From: Lelliottia jeotgali | GTDB taxonomy: Bacteria > Pseudomonadota > Gammaproteobacteria > Enterobacterales > Enterobacteriaceae | DNA length: 64,000 nt | Direction: 5' to 3' | Assembly: GCA_002271215.1 (NCBI GenBank) | Contig: CP018628.1 | Location: 2,480,001-2,544,000 of the forward strand | In this document: in pieces, positions 1 through 8,010 of the stretch | Layout of the letters: each line of letters begins with the position of its first letter | Position numbering within the stretch: the first letter of the stretch is position 1 | Made by a program: the position numbers and the translations under genes | Notes under the pieces: generated by a model | Seen by the model: only the letters and a program-made list of their open reading frames with translations | What the model was told of the DNA's origin: nothing | Database searches by the model: none

Positions 1-427
1 ACGGCATAAAACGCAGCAACTTTAAAACACGAAGTACGCGGATGGCACGCATTGCACGCCAGGCAAAGACGTAATTAATGCTGATTTCCGGCCATAGCCA
101 CATCACATACAGCGGCAGAATTGTCGCTAAATCAATAATTCCCCAAAAGCTGAAGACATATTTCGACGGGTTGGCCCAGCTGAACAGGCGCAGGAAATAT
201 TCAAGGGTAAATACCAGGGTGACAAACAGTTCCAGCCAGACGAAAAGATGCCATTCATCAAACGTCAGGTGATACTGGGTTCCTAGCCCTGATTCGACAA
301 AAATGATTAATACGCTGAGAAGCGCGAACAGGCCGCACAATCCTTCGAAGCGACGCCCGGAGCGGGTGTTGGGATCGAATAGCAGGCGATACGTCTTACG
401 CCGTACAGAAGAAACGGAAATCGACAC
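1..427 (-). CDS. Voltage-sensor ion transporter, partial (C-terminal part outside window)
   Basis: N-terminal 142 codons of a membrane ion channel running off the left edge. The minus strand reads from a GTG at 425-427, preceded by GAGG at a good ribosome-binding distance. Hydrophobic segments lie near residues 33-48, 70-90 and 100-120. They are followed by an S4-like helix with arginine or lysine about every third residue (RAMRAIRVLRVLKLLRF, ending at the edge), the hallmark of voltage-gated cation channels. It is not the E. coli Kch protein, which has no such S4 helix. In K-12 the gene after oppF is yciU, so this locus differs. The opp terminator lies just upstream, so it should have its own promoter. 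The pore and selectivity filter are outside the window, so the ion is unknown. Confidence 0.8.
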   Translation of the reverse strand, partial: MSISVSSVRRKTYRLLFDPNTRSGRRFEGLCGLFALLSVLIIFVESGLGTQYHLTFDEWHLFVWLELFVTLVFTLEYFLRLFSWANPSKYVFSFWGIIDLATILPLYVMWLWPEISINYVFAWRAMRAIRVLRVLKLLRFMP

Positions 428-440
428 GTTGACCTCGCAA

Positions 441-471
441 AAGAAAAAGGGCTGACATCATGTCAGCCCTT
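441..471 (-). terminator. Rho-independent terminator of the opp operon
   Basis: A perfect 11-bp inverted repeat (arms 447-457 and 461-471, loop TCA) is followed on the minus strand by a T-rich run, the complement of 441-448. It starts 5 bp after the oppF stop codon and so ends the oppABCDF transcript. Confidence 0.9.
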
Positions 472-475
472 GCGA

Positions 476-1480
476 TTATAACGGGTCTACTTTCAGGCAG
501 GAAACCGCATGGCGGAAACTTCCTTCCAGAACAGGCCGGGTTTGAGCACATTCCGGCCCCGCCATTGGGCAACGCGTGCGGAACACGCAGCCTGACGGCG
601 GATTGATCGGCGAAGGCAGCTCTCCTTCCAGAAGCTGGATAACTTTATTTTTTTCCAGATCCGGATCGGGAACAGGCACCGCAGACATCAGCGCTTTCGT
701 ATACGGGTGCAGCGGGTTGTGATACACCTCATCGTAGGTGCCCAACTCGACGGCATGACCAAGATACATCACCAGCACGCGGTCAGAAATATGCTTCACC
801 ACCGCCAGGTCGTGGGCGATGAAGATCAGCGACAGCCCCATTTCCCGTTGCAATTTCTGCAGCAGATTGACAACCTGCGCCTGAATCGACACGTCCAGCG
901 CGGAAACCGGTTCGTCACAAATAATCAGCTTCGGTTCCAGAATCAGCGCACGAGCAATACCGATACGCTGACACTGACCGCCAGAAAATTCGTGCGGATA
1001 GCGGTTAACCAGGTTTGGCAGCAGGCCGACTTTCATCATCATCGCTTTGACGCGATCGCGAACTTCCTGACGCGGCATTTTAGGATGATAGGTGCGCAGC
1101 GGCTCGGCAATAATATCACCGATGTTCATACGCGGGTTCAGGGACGCCAGCGGGTCCTGGAAAATCATCTGGATGTCGCTACGGACTTCGCGCCACTCAT
1201 CCGGTTTCATCCCCAGCAGATCTTTACCCAGCCAGGCCACCTTTCCTTCCGTCGCTTTGACCAGTCCGATTATGGCGCGCGCAAACGTCGATTTACCGCA
1301 GCCCGATTCACCAACGACGCCGAGGGTTTCCCCTTCATAGAGACGCAGCGTGACGCCATCGACAGCTTTCAGGGTTTTTGGCGGCTGCCAGAACCACTGT
1401 TTGCCGTCTTTGATGTCGAAATGCACTTTTAAATCAGCGATTTCGAGCAGGACATTTCTTTTCTCGTCAATGGCGTTCAT
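476..1480 (-). CDS. oppF: Oligopeptide ABC transporter ATP-binding protein OppF
   Basis: 334 aa, the usual length. It is one of two cytoplasmic ATPases that power oligopeptide import through OppBC. Visible are Walker A GESGCGKST (about residues 57-65), the ABC signature FSGGQCQRIGIARAL (about 165-180) and Walker B LIICDEPVSALD. The C-terminal oligopeptide-transporter extension carries several cysteines (CVFRTRCPMAGPEC and a later one), typical of OppD/OppF. The start overlaps the oppD stop by 4 nt, indicating translational coupling. It is the last gene of the operon and is followed by a strong terminator. Confidence 0.97.
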   Translation of the reverse strand: MNAIDEKRNVLLEIADLKVHFDIKDGKQWFWQPPKTLKAVDGVTLRLYEGETLGVVGESGCGKSTFARAIIGLVKATEGKVAWLGKDLLGMKPDEWREVRSDIQMIFQDPLASLNPRMNIGDIIAEPLRTYHPKMPRQEVRDRVKAMMMKVGLLPNLVNRYPHEFSGGQCQRIGIARALILEPKLIICDEPVSALDVSIQAQVVNLLQKLQREMGLSLIFIAHDLAVVKHISDRVLVMYLGHAVELGTYDEVYHNPLHPYTKALMSAVPVPDPDLEKNKVIQLLEGELPSPINPPSGCVFRTRCPMAGPECAQTRPVLEGSFRHAVSCLKVDPL

Positions 1481-2490
1481 ACCAGCTCCTCATGCGGCTT
1501 AAAGCAGGCGCGCAGGCGGCCTGGTGCAAACTCTTCCAGCGGTGGAGCGCTGTTGCAGATTTCCATTGCGTACTGACAACGCGGCTGGAACGGGCAGCCT
1601 TTCGGCAGACGCAGCAGGTTCGGCGGATTGCCTGGAATGGTCAGCAGCGATTCGCCTTCCGCATCCAGACGCGGAACTGCGTTCAGCAGACCAATCGAAT
1701 ACGGGTGTGCCGGGTGATAGAACACATCACGTGCTTTACCGTATTCCATAGTTCGACCGGCGTACATCACCAGCACTTTGTCACAAATCCCGGCAACCAC
1801 ACCCAGATCGTGAGTAATCATGATGATCGCGGTGTTGAATTCACGCTTAAGTTCGTTCAGCAGGGTCATGATCTGCGCCTGAACGGTCACGTCCAGCGCG
1901 GTGGTTGGCTCGTCGGCAATCAGCAATTTTGGCCGACATAACAGCGCCATAGCAATCATTACGCGCTGGCGCATACCACCTGAAAACTCATGCGGGAACA
2001 TGCGCATACGCTTACGCGCTTCAGGCATTTTGACCGCATCCAGCATTCTGACTGATTCTTCGAACGCCTCGGCTTTGTTCATTCCTTTGTGCAGCATCAG
2101 GACTTCCATCAGCTGCTCACCCACACGCATGTACGGGTTCAGGGAGGTCATTGGGTCCTGGAAAATCATCGAAATCTGCTCGGCACGCAGCTTATTCAGC
2201 TCTTGCTCAGGCAGGTTGAGGATGTTTTTACCGTTAAACGTCGCGGTCCCGCCAATGCGCCCATTCGGGGCCAGCAGGCCCATTAGCGCAAAAGCGGTTT
2301 GCGATTTGCCGGAACCGGATTCACCAACGATACCCAACGTTTCGCCCGCACGCAGATCGAAGTTCAGATCGTTTACGGCGGTGACGTCACCGTCCGCCGT
2401 TTTAAAAGTGACGCGTAAATCTTTGACATCCAGCAGGACGTTTTTCTGCTGTTGCGCCTCTGGCGCAGTTGCCGTTTCAATAATAGTCAT
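1477..2490 (-). CDS. oppD: Oligopeptide ABC transporter ATP-binding protein OppD
   Basis: 337 aa; partner ATPase of OppF. Walker A is GESGSGKS (about residues 57-64), the signature is FSGGMRQRVMIAMAL, and Walker B is LLIADEPTTALD. A cysteine-bearing C-terminal extension (CPFQPRCQYAMEIC) follows the nucleotide-binding domain, as in other peptide importers. It begins 11 bp after oppC and overlaps oppF by 4 nt. The protein acts at the inner face of the cytoplasmic membrane. Confidence 0.97.
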   Translation of the reverse strand: MTIIETATAPEAQQQKNVLLDVKDLRVTFKTADGDVTAVNDLNFDLRAGETLGIVGESGSGKSQTAFALMGLLAPNGRIGGTATFNGKNILNLPEQELNKLRAEQISMIFQDPMTSLNPYMRVGEQLMEVLMLHKGMNKAEAFEESVRMLDAVKMPEARKRMRMFPHEFSGGMRQRVMIAMALLCRPKLLIADEPTTALDVTVQAQIMTLLNELKREFNTAIIMITHDLGVVAGICDKVLVMYAGRTMEYGKARDVFYHPAHPYSIGLLNAVPRLDAEGESLLTIPGNPPNLLRLPKGCPFQPRCQYAMEICNSAPPLEEFAPGRLRACFKPHEELV

Positions 2491-2501
2491 CGCGGCACTC
2501 C

Positions 2502-3410
2502 TTAGCGGTCTTTCGGATCGAGGGCATCACGCAGGCCATCGCCGATAAAGTTGAAACAAAACAGGGTTACCACCAGGAAACCTGCCGGGAACAGCAGCAG
2601 CCACGGTGAAACTTCCATTGAGTTTGCGCCATCACTTAACAGCGCGCCCCAACTACTCAGTGGCTCTTGCGTACCCAGACCGAGGAAGCTCAGGAAAGAT
2701 TCGAACAGGATCATACTTGGCACCAGCAGTGAGGCGTAAACCACTACCACACCCAGCACGTTCGGGACAATGTGACGGACCACTATCCCGCTGACGGACA
2801 CTCCGCCCACCTGTGCCGCTTCGATAAATTCTTTGCGCTTCAGGCTCAAGGTTTGGCCGCGCACAATACGCGCCATATCCAGCCAGGACACCATACCGAT
2901 GGCCACGAAGATCAGCAGAATGTTTTGCCCAAAGAAGGTCACCAGCAGGATAACGAAGAACATGAACGGGAAGGAGTTCAGGATTTCCAGCAAACGCATC
3001 ATCACGGAATCCACCTTGCCGCCCAGATAGCCGGAAAGAGAACCGTAGAGCGTACCGACAATCACGGCCACCAGCGCAGCAGCTATACCAACCATCAGGG
3101 AAATACGTCCCCCAATAGCCACACGTACCAGCAGGTCACGACCTGAAGAGTCAGTCCCAAAGTAGTGACCCGATACCATATCTGGCGCACTGGACATCAT
3201 GCCCCAGTCGGTATCGAAATAGGTGAACTGCGACAGCATAGGTGCCAGGGTCACGAACAAGGCGATAAATACTAATACCACCAGGCTGGCGACCGCTGCG
3301 CGGTTGTGCATAAAGCGACGACGGGCATCCTGCCACAGGCTGCGCCCTTCTACTTCGAGTTTCTCACTGAAGTTTTCCAGCGCCTCGCTGTTTTTCTTAC
3401 TCAACATCAT
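2502..3410 (-). CDS. oppC: Oligopeptide ABC transporter permease OppC
   Basis: 302 aa integral membrane permease. A cytoplasmic N-terminal stretch of about 35 residues precedes the first membrane helix (about 38-60). Five further helices follow, and the EAA loop that docks the ATPases is visible around KRKEFIEAAQVGGVS. It forms the translocation path with OppB. It lies 14 bp downstream of oppB and 11 bp upstream of oppD, in the conserved oppABCDF order. Confidence 0.97.
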   Translation of the reverse strand: MMLSKKNSEALENFSEKLEVEGRSLWQDARRRFMHNRAAVASLVVLVFIALFVTLAPMLSQFTYFDTDWGMMSSAPDMVSGHYFGTDSSGRDLLVRVAIGGRISLMVGIAAALVAVIVGTLYGSLSGYLGGKVDSVMMRLLEILNSFPFMFFVILLVTFFGQNILLIFVAIGMVSWLDMARIVRGQTLSLKRKEFIEAAQVGGVSVSGIVVRHIVPNVLGVVVVYASLLVPSMILFESFLSFLGLGTQEPLSSWGALLSDGANSMEVSPWLLLFPAGFLVVTLFCFNFIGDGLRDALDPKDR

Positions 3411-3424
3411 GGCGTACTCCGGCG

Positions 3425-4345
3425 CTAGTAGCGAATTTTCGGGTCGATAACGGCATACAACACATCGACAACGGCGTTAAAGAGAATAGTCAGTGCACCC
3501 ACCAGGATAGTCAGGCTAAGAACCAACGAGTAGTCGCGGTTCAACGCACCATTCACGAACAGCTGGCCGATACCCGGCAGGCCGTAGATGGTTTCGATAA
3601 CCATAGAACCGGTGATGATCCCAACGAACGCAGGCCCCATATAGGAGAGCACTGGCAGCAGCGCAGGCTTTAACGCATGGCGGAGAATGATGCGGCGCAT
3701 TGGGAGGCCTTTTGCACGCGCGGTACGAATAAAGTTGGAGTGGAGCACTTCAATCATCGAGCCACGGGTAATACGCGCGATACTGGCAATATACGCCAGA
3801 GATAACGCCACCATCGGCAGTATCATGTACTTCGGCGCCCCACCATTCCAGCCGCCTCCGGGCAGCCATTTGAGCGTGATGGCGAATATCATCACCAGCA
3901 ACGGCGCAACGACAAAGCTCGGGATAACCACCCCGGTCATCGCAATGCCCATTACCGAATAATCCCATCGGGTATTTTGTTTGAGCGCGGCGATAACGCC
4001 TGCGGTCACTCCCAGGACAACGGCAAGAATAAATGCCGCAGCGCCTAATTTAGCCGAAACGGGGAAGCTCGAAGCCACCAGGTCGTTAACGGAATAGTCT
4101 TTATATTTGAACGAAGGGCCGAAATCCCCCTGTGCCAGTTGCTTCAGATAATTGAAGTACTGAGTGGAGATCGGATCGTTTAAATGATATTTGGCTTCAA
4201 TGTTCGCCATCACTTCTGGCGGAAGCGCGCGCTCACTGGTAAACGGACTACCGGGGGCGAGTCGCATCATGAAAAACGAAATGGTAATAAGAATAAACAG
4301 CGTCGGTATCGCTTCAAGACAGCGACGTAGGATAAATTTCAACAT
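3425..4345 (-). CDS. oppB: Oligopeptide ABC transporter permease OppB
   Basis: 306 aa membrane permease, full length. The N-terminal helix LKFILRRCLEAIPTLFILIT is typical of the DppB/OppB type. The EAA loop lies around NFIRTARAKGLPMRRI, and the family C-terminus is YAVIDPKIRY. It is separated from oppA by 124 bp containing a strong stem-loop without a T run. This fits the known much higher expression of the binding protein than of the membrane and ATPase genes. Confidence 0.97.
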   Translation of the reverse strand: MLKFILRRCLEAIPTLFILITISFFMMRLAPGSPFTSERALPPEVMANIEAKYHLNDPISTQYFNYLKQLAQGDFGPSFKYKDYSVNDLVASSFPVSAKLGAAAFILAVVLGVTAGVIAALKQNTRWDYSVMGIAMTGVVIPSFVVAPLLVMIFAITLKWLPGGGWNGGAPKYMILPMVALSLAYIASIARITRGSMIEVLHSNFIRTARAKGLPMRRIILRHALKPALLPVLSYMGPAFVGIITGSMVIETIYGLPGIGQLFVNGALNRDYSLVLSLTILVGALTILFNAVVDVLYAVIDPKIRY

Positions 4346-4436
4346 TGCCCGTACCTTCTGGCGTGTGCCTTTTACACATGCTCATTCCGTTATTCCTGAA
4401 TGATGCCGTGTATATTGTGCGATGAATTAAGACACG

Positions 4437-4460
4437 GTGGGGCAAATTGCTTTGCCCCAC
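4437..4460 (-). promoter_or_regulatory. Intercistronic oppA-oppB stem-loop
   Basis: A perfect 10-bp inverted repeat (arms 4437-4446 and 4451-4460, 4-base loop) begins 10 bp after the oppA stop codon. The minus strand has no T run after it, so it is more likely an mRNA-stabilising or partial attenuation structure than a full terminator. Such an element would leave more oppA message than oppBCDF message. Confidence 0.65.
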
Positions 4461-4469
4461 GGTTTGCCA

Positions 4470-6104
4470 TTAATGCTTAATGATGTACAGATCTTTGGTG
4501 TAGATATTATCCATCGGATCTTTGCCGGTATAGCCGCCAACCCAAGGTTTCACCAGACGCGCGTTCACATAGTAGTAAACCGGTACAATGGCAGAGTCCT
4601 GACCCAGCTGCTGTTCCGCTTTATCGTACAGTGCGGTACGTTGCGCTTCGTCAGTCACTTTCAGCGTGTCTTTCATGATCGCGTCAAACGCCGGGCTCTT
4701 ATAGTGCGCGGTATTCATTGAGCTATCAGACAGCATAGTGTTCAGGAATGAAGTTGGTTCGTTGTAGTCCGCGCACCAGCCAGCACGTGCCACGTCATAG
4801 TTGCCCTGATGACGGGTATCCAGGAAGGTTTTCCACTCCTGGTTCACCAGTTTCACGTCCACACCCAGGTTTTTCTTCCAGATGGATGACGCTGCGATGG
4901 CCAGTTTTTTGTGCAGATCGGAAGTGTTGTACAGCAGGCTAAACGTCAGTGGTTTATCAGCCGTATAGCCCGCTTCAGCCAGCAGTTTTTTCGCTTCTTC
5001 GTTACGTTTTTCTTGCGTCCAGGTGAACCACTCTGGTTTGGTCAGTTTTGCGCCGTCAGTGTATGGCGGGGTGTAGCCGAACGCCGGCAGATCGCCCTGC
5101 GCTTTCACTTTGTTGACGATGATGTCGCGATCCAGACCCAGCTTCAGCGCGGTACGAACGCGCGCGTCGTTAAACGGTGCTTTCTGGTTGTTGATTTCGT
5201 AGTAATAAGTACAGAGATACGGGTCAACGTGAACTTCTGTCGGGATCTCTTTTTTCAGTTTCTGGAACAGTTCGATCGGCAGGTTGTTATAGGTCATGTC
5301 GATCTCACCGCTGCGGTAGCGGTTTACGTCGGTGACTTCAGACGAGATCGGCAGATAGGTAATCTGATCAACGACGGTTTTCGCGTTATCCCAGTAGTTG
5401 GTATTACGCTCCATCACGATACGTTCGTTAACCACCCAGTCTTTCAGCTTGTATGCACCGTTGGTGACGATGTTCGCTGGCTGAGTCCATTTCTCACCGA
5501 ATTTTTCGATAGAGGCTTTATTGACCGGTGACATGGCCGGGTTAACCAGCAGTTTGTAGAAATACGGAACAGGTTCGCTGAGGGTCACTTCCAGAGTGTG
5601 GTCGTCAACCGCTTTCACGCCCAGCTCAGAAGGTTTCTTTTTGCCGTCGATGATTTCATCAACGTTCAGGATGTGACCGTACTGCGGATAGCTGGCGTAC
5701 GGGGATGCGGTGTTTGGATCCACCAGACGCTGCCAGCTATAAACGAAATCTTGTGCGGTGACAGGTTCACCATTGGACCATTTTGCGTCTTTACGCAGGT
5801 GGAATGTCCAGACTTTAAAGTCTTTGTTATCCCAGGACTCAGCGACGCCAGGAATCGGGTGGCCGTCTTTCGTTGAGGTAATCAGCAGACCTTCGAACAG
5901 ATCGCGGCTGATGTTTGCTTCCGGAACCCCTTCAATTTTGTTCGGGTCCAGAGACTGTGGCTCAGCGCCGTTGTTGCGGATCATGGTTTGCTTGTCTGAC
6001 AGTGTGACACCTGCAGGTACATCAGCAGCCATTGCCATATTACCTGCGATCAGCGCGGTGAAAATTCCTGCGGCGATCAGACTTTTTTTTGTGATGATGG
6101 ACAT
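4470..6104 (-). CDS. oppA: Periplasmic oligopeptide-binding protein OppA
   Basis: 544 aa including a Sec signal peptide (about residues 1-26, ending AMA-AD). It is the solute-binding protein of the Opp importer, which captures short peptides in the periplasm and hands them to OppBC. The SBP family 5 fold is clear from the N-terminal RNNGAEPQSLDPNKIEG, the central DPYLCTYYYEINNQ and the C-terminal YYYVNARLVKPWVGG, all close to E. coli OppA. It is the first gene of the operon. GGAG lies 9 bp before the ATG, and the region just before the start codon is C/A-rich. Confidence 0.98.
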   Translation of the reverse strand: MSIITKKSLIAAGIFTALIAGNMAMAADVPAGVTLSDKQTMIRNNGAEPQSLDPNKIEGVPEANISRDLFEGLLITSTKDGHPIPGVAESWDNKDFKVWTFHLRKDAKWSNGEPVTAQDFVYSWQRLVDPNTASPYASYPQYGHILNVDEIIDGKKKPSELGVKAVDDHTLEVTLSEPVPYFYKLLVNPAMSPVNKASIEKFGEKWTQPANIVTNGAYKLKDWVVNERIVMERNTNYWDNAKTVVDQITYLPISSEVTDVNRYRSGEIDMTYNNLPIELFQKLKKEIPTEVHVDPYLCTYYYEINNQKAPFNDARVRTALKLGLDRDIIVNKVKAQGDLPAFGYTPPYTDGAKLTKPEWFTWTQEKRNEEAKKLLAEAGYTADKPLTFSLLYNTSDLHKKLAIAASSIWKKNLGVDVKLVNQEWKTFLDTRHQGNYDVARAGWCADYNEPTSFLNTMLSDSSMNTAHYKSPAFDAIMKDTLKVTDEAQRTALYDKAEQQLGQDSAIVPVYYYVNARLVKPWVGGYTGKDPMDNIYTKDLYIIKH

Positions 6105-6118
6105 TGTGTTGATACTCC
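6102..6118 (-). promoter_or_regulatory. oppA ribosome-binding region, likely GcvB sRNA target
   Basis: On the minus strand the mRNA reads GGAGUAUCAACACAAUG across the Shine-Dalgarno and start codon. The C/A-rich stretch between them is the kind of sequence paired by the GU-rich R1 region of GcvB, which is known to repress oppA in E. coli and Salmonella. The sequence is seen directly; the regulation is inferred from those relatives. Confidence 0.5.
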
Positions 6119-6833
6119 ACTCATTATAATTACTGGTTTTAATGCCAGCCTGTTTATTTCCCCTAAGGGGTCCTGAACAACGCAGGAGTTTAGCTGCTGT
6201 CAGGTCGTTTACTTCTTGCTATCACCGACTGTACTTATTACTGGTGGCTCGTCTGGCCGCCTTGCGTCGATTCTTTTACACGCCTCCCCTGTTTTGAGAC
6301 GTGTGATGTCTTGCTGAGATGAGTGTTATTTTTGACAATCATTCTCATCTGGAAAAATTCGTTGGCAAAATATAAGGCCGGAAAGTACCAAATGGCTTAA
6401 TTTCACGCCAATACATTTTGCAAATTTGTTAAGCAATTCTCTTTTACGGGGAGTCCCGTTTTTCTGGGGGGCGTCCTGCCACACATCAATGCTAAAGAAA
6501 CTGCCAGGTATTCAATGTGATAGAGAGTTTTTTCTCGTCAGTAGCCGACGGGTGCCTGTATCGACTGCGTTTTACACAAAAAATTAACAATTGATTATTA
6601 TTTAGCACATTCGTCTAAGGGAATGTTGAAATTACTAATATCATTTCAGTTATCCCACAGCAAGCCCCAGAGTATCGTGTGAGTAAAATAACAGAGTGTT
6701 TGCGCGGTTTATGTTCAGGTGATCAGACGGGAAAAAACTAAGTTACTGAAATGTAAGAAAAGTGTTTTATTAGCAGAATTTATTATGTCTTGTGAAGTTT
6801 TCAACTTTATTTATATGATTTGCTGATAATCAC
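6119..6833. other. Non-coding opp upstream region
   Basis: About 715 bp between oppA and the ychE terminator, AT-rich and with no convincing ORF. It must hold the opp promoter(s) and a long leader. A Fur-like palindrome (GACAATCATTCTC, inside 6334-6349) lies about 240 bp before oppA. I could not place a specific promoter with confidence. Confidence 0.5.
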
Positions 6834-6859
6834 GTAAAAAAACGGAGCCACTGGCTCCG
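6834..6859 (-). terminator. Rho-independent terminator of ychE
   Basis: A 7-bp GC-rich stem (6843-6849 and 6853-6859, loop ACT) is followed on the minus strand by seven Ts. It starts 19 bp after the ychE stop codon. Confidence 0.9.
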
Positions 6860-6877
6860 CTCTTTCAAATGAAATGA

Positions 6878-7525
6878 CTAATTTAGTAACCCTGGGAAAA
6901 TACTTTTCAGTCCGGTTACAATAAATTCGATTCCGAGGGCCATCAGCAGTAAGCCCATAATACGGGTGATGACGTTAATGCCGGTCTGCCCAAGCAAACG
7001 TACCAGCCAGGGAGCGATGCGGAACACGCCCCAACAGCAGAGTGCGAAAAGCGCTATCGCCACGGAAAAACCAATCAGGTGAAACCAGTTGTGGTAACGC
7101 GTACCCCAGACGATAGTCGAACTGATGGCACCCGGTCCTGCCATTAATGGCAAAGCCAGAGGCACAACACCGATGCTTTCGCGCACCGCTGTTTCTGATT
7201 TCTCCTGTTTGTTCTGTTTATCCTCCCCCAGTTTCCCGCTAATCATCGACATGGCAATAGTCACCACCAGGATGCCACCCGCAATACGGAAGGAATCGAT
7301 GGAAATACCAAAGATTTGCAGAATCGAATCACCCAGGAAAAGCGAAGTCAGCAGAATGATGGCCACCGACATGTTTGCAGTCAGGTTGGTCTTGTTTCTG
7401 GCAGCCGCCGTCTGATAACTGGTCATACTAATGAAGACAGGAATGATCCCGACCGGGTTAACGAGCGCGAACAAACCGATAAAAAACTTAAAATAAGTAG
7501 AAAAATCAAAGAGCAATGGGGTCAC
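6878..7525 (-). CDS. ychE: MarC-family inner membrane protein YchE
   Basis: 215 aa, the same length as E. coli YchE, a member of the MarC/UPF0056 family of unknown function. Six hydrophobic segments are visible, with the family sequence FALVNPVGIIPVFISMTSY near the N-terminus and GPGAISSTIVWG in the middle. The start is GTG (complement of 7523-7525), with GGAG 8 bp upstream. It is transcribed divergently from adhE and has its own terminator. Confidence 0.93.
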   Translation of the reverse strand: MTPLLFDFSTYFKFFIGLFALVNPVGIIPVFISMTSYQTAAARNKTNLTANMSVAIILLTSLFLGDSILQIFGISIDSFRIAGGILVVTIAMSMISGKLGEDKQNKQEKSETAVRESIGVVPLALPLMAGPGAISSTIVWGTRYHNWFHLIGFSVAIALFALCCWGVFRIAPWLVRLLGQTGINVITRIMGLLLMALGIEFIVTGLKSIFPGLLN

Positions 7526-8010
7526 AGTTAGCTCCGCAAATCAGCATGGCCCAGACGACAGAATAAATGGATAAAAACCGCGCTGAAGATACGCTTTTTA
7601 TCAGCACACTTCACCAGAAATCTGTGTCAAAACGCTATGATTTTCATGTGTTAAGTATATGTGTATTCAATGCGCGTTTCGATTCCATTACTTTTGTAAT
7701 ATTTAACACTTGATATGATTGTGCGAAATACCCGTGCTGAAAGGTATCAGCTTCGGTGTAAATTGATTTAGATCATGTTTTTCGTACTCAGAAGTGAGTA
7801 ATCTGGGTAACACCGAAAGGGAGAGATAGAAACAAAAAGGGATGATGCTAAAGTCAGGCTCTTTTAGTAAGTTAGTGCTAAGCGTCAACAGTAAACAACA
7901 CTAAACCTTTGTTTTACTGTGTGTTAAGCAAGTACTGATACCTCGTCTATAATGGTGTCGTATCGAGCGCTGGTTTACTAAAAGAGTTTAAACATTATCA
8001 GGAGAGCATT
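7526..8010. promoter_or_regulatory. ychE-adhE divergent promoter region
   Basis: 485 bp with no gene. On the plus strand a perfect TATAAT at 7948-7953 lies 58 bp before the adhE start, with only a weak -35 candidate (near 7924-7930). The adhE ribosome-binding site is AGGAGAG (about 8000-8006). In E. coli the adhE promoter responds to redox state, Cra and nitrate; I could not assign those operators here. Confidence 0.6.
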
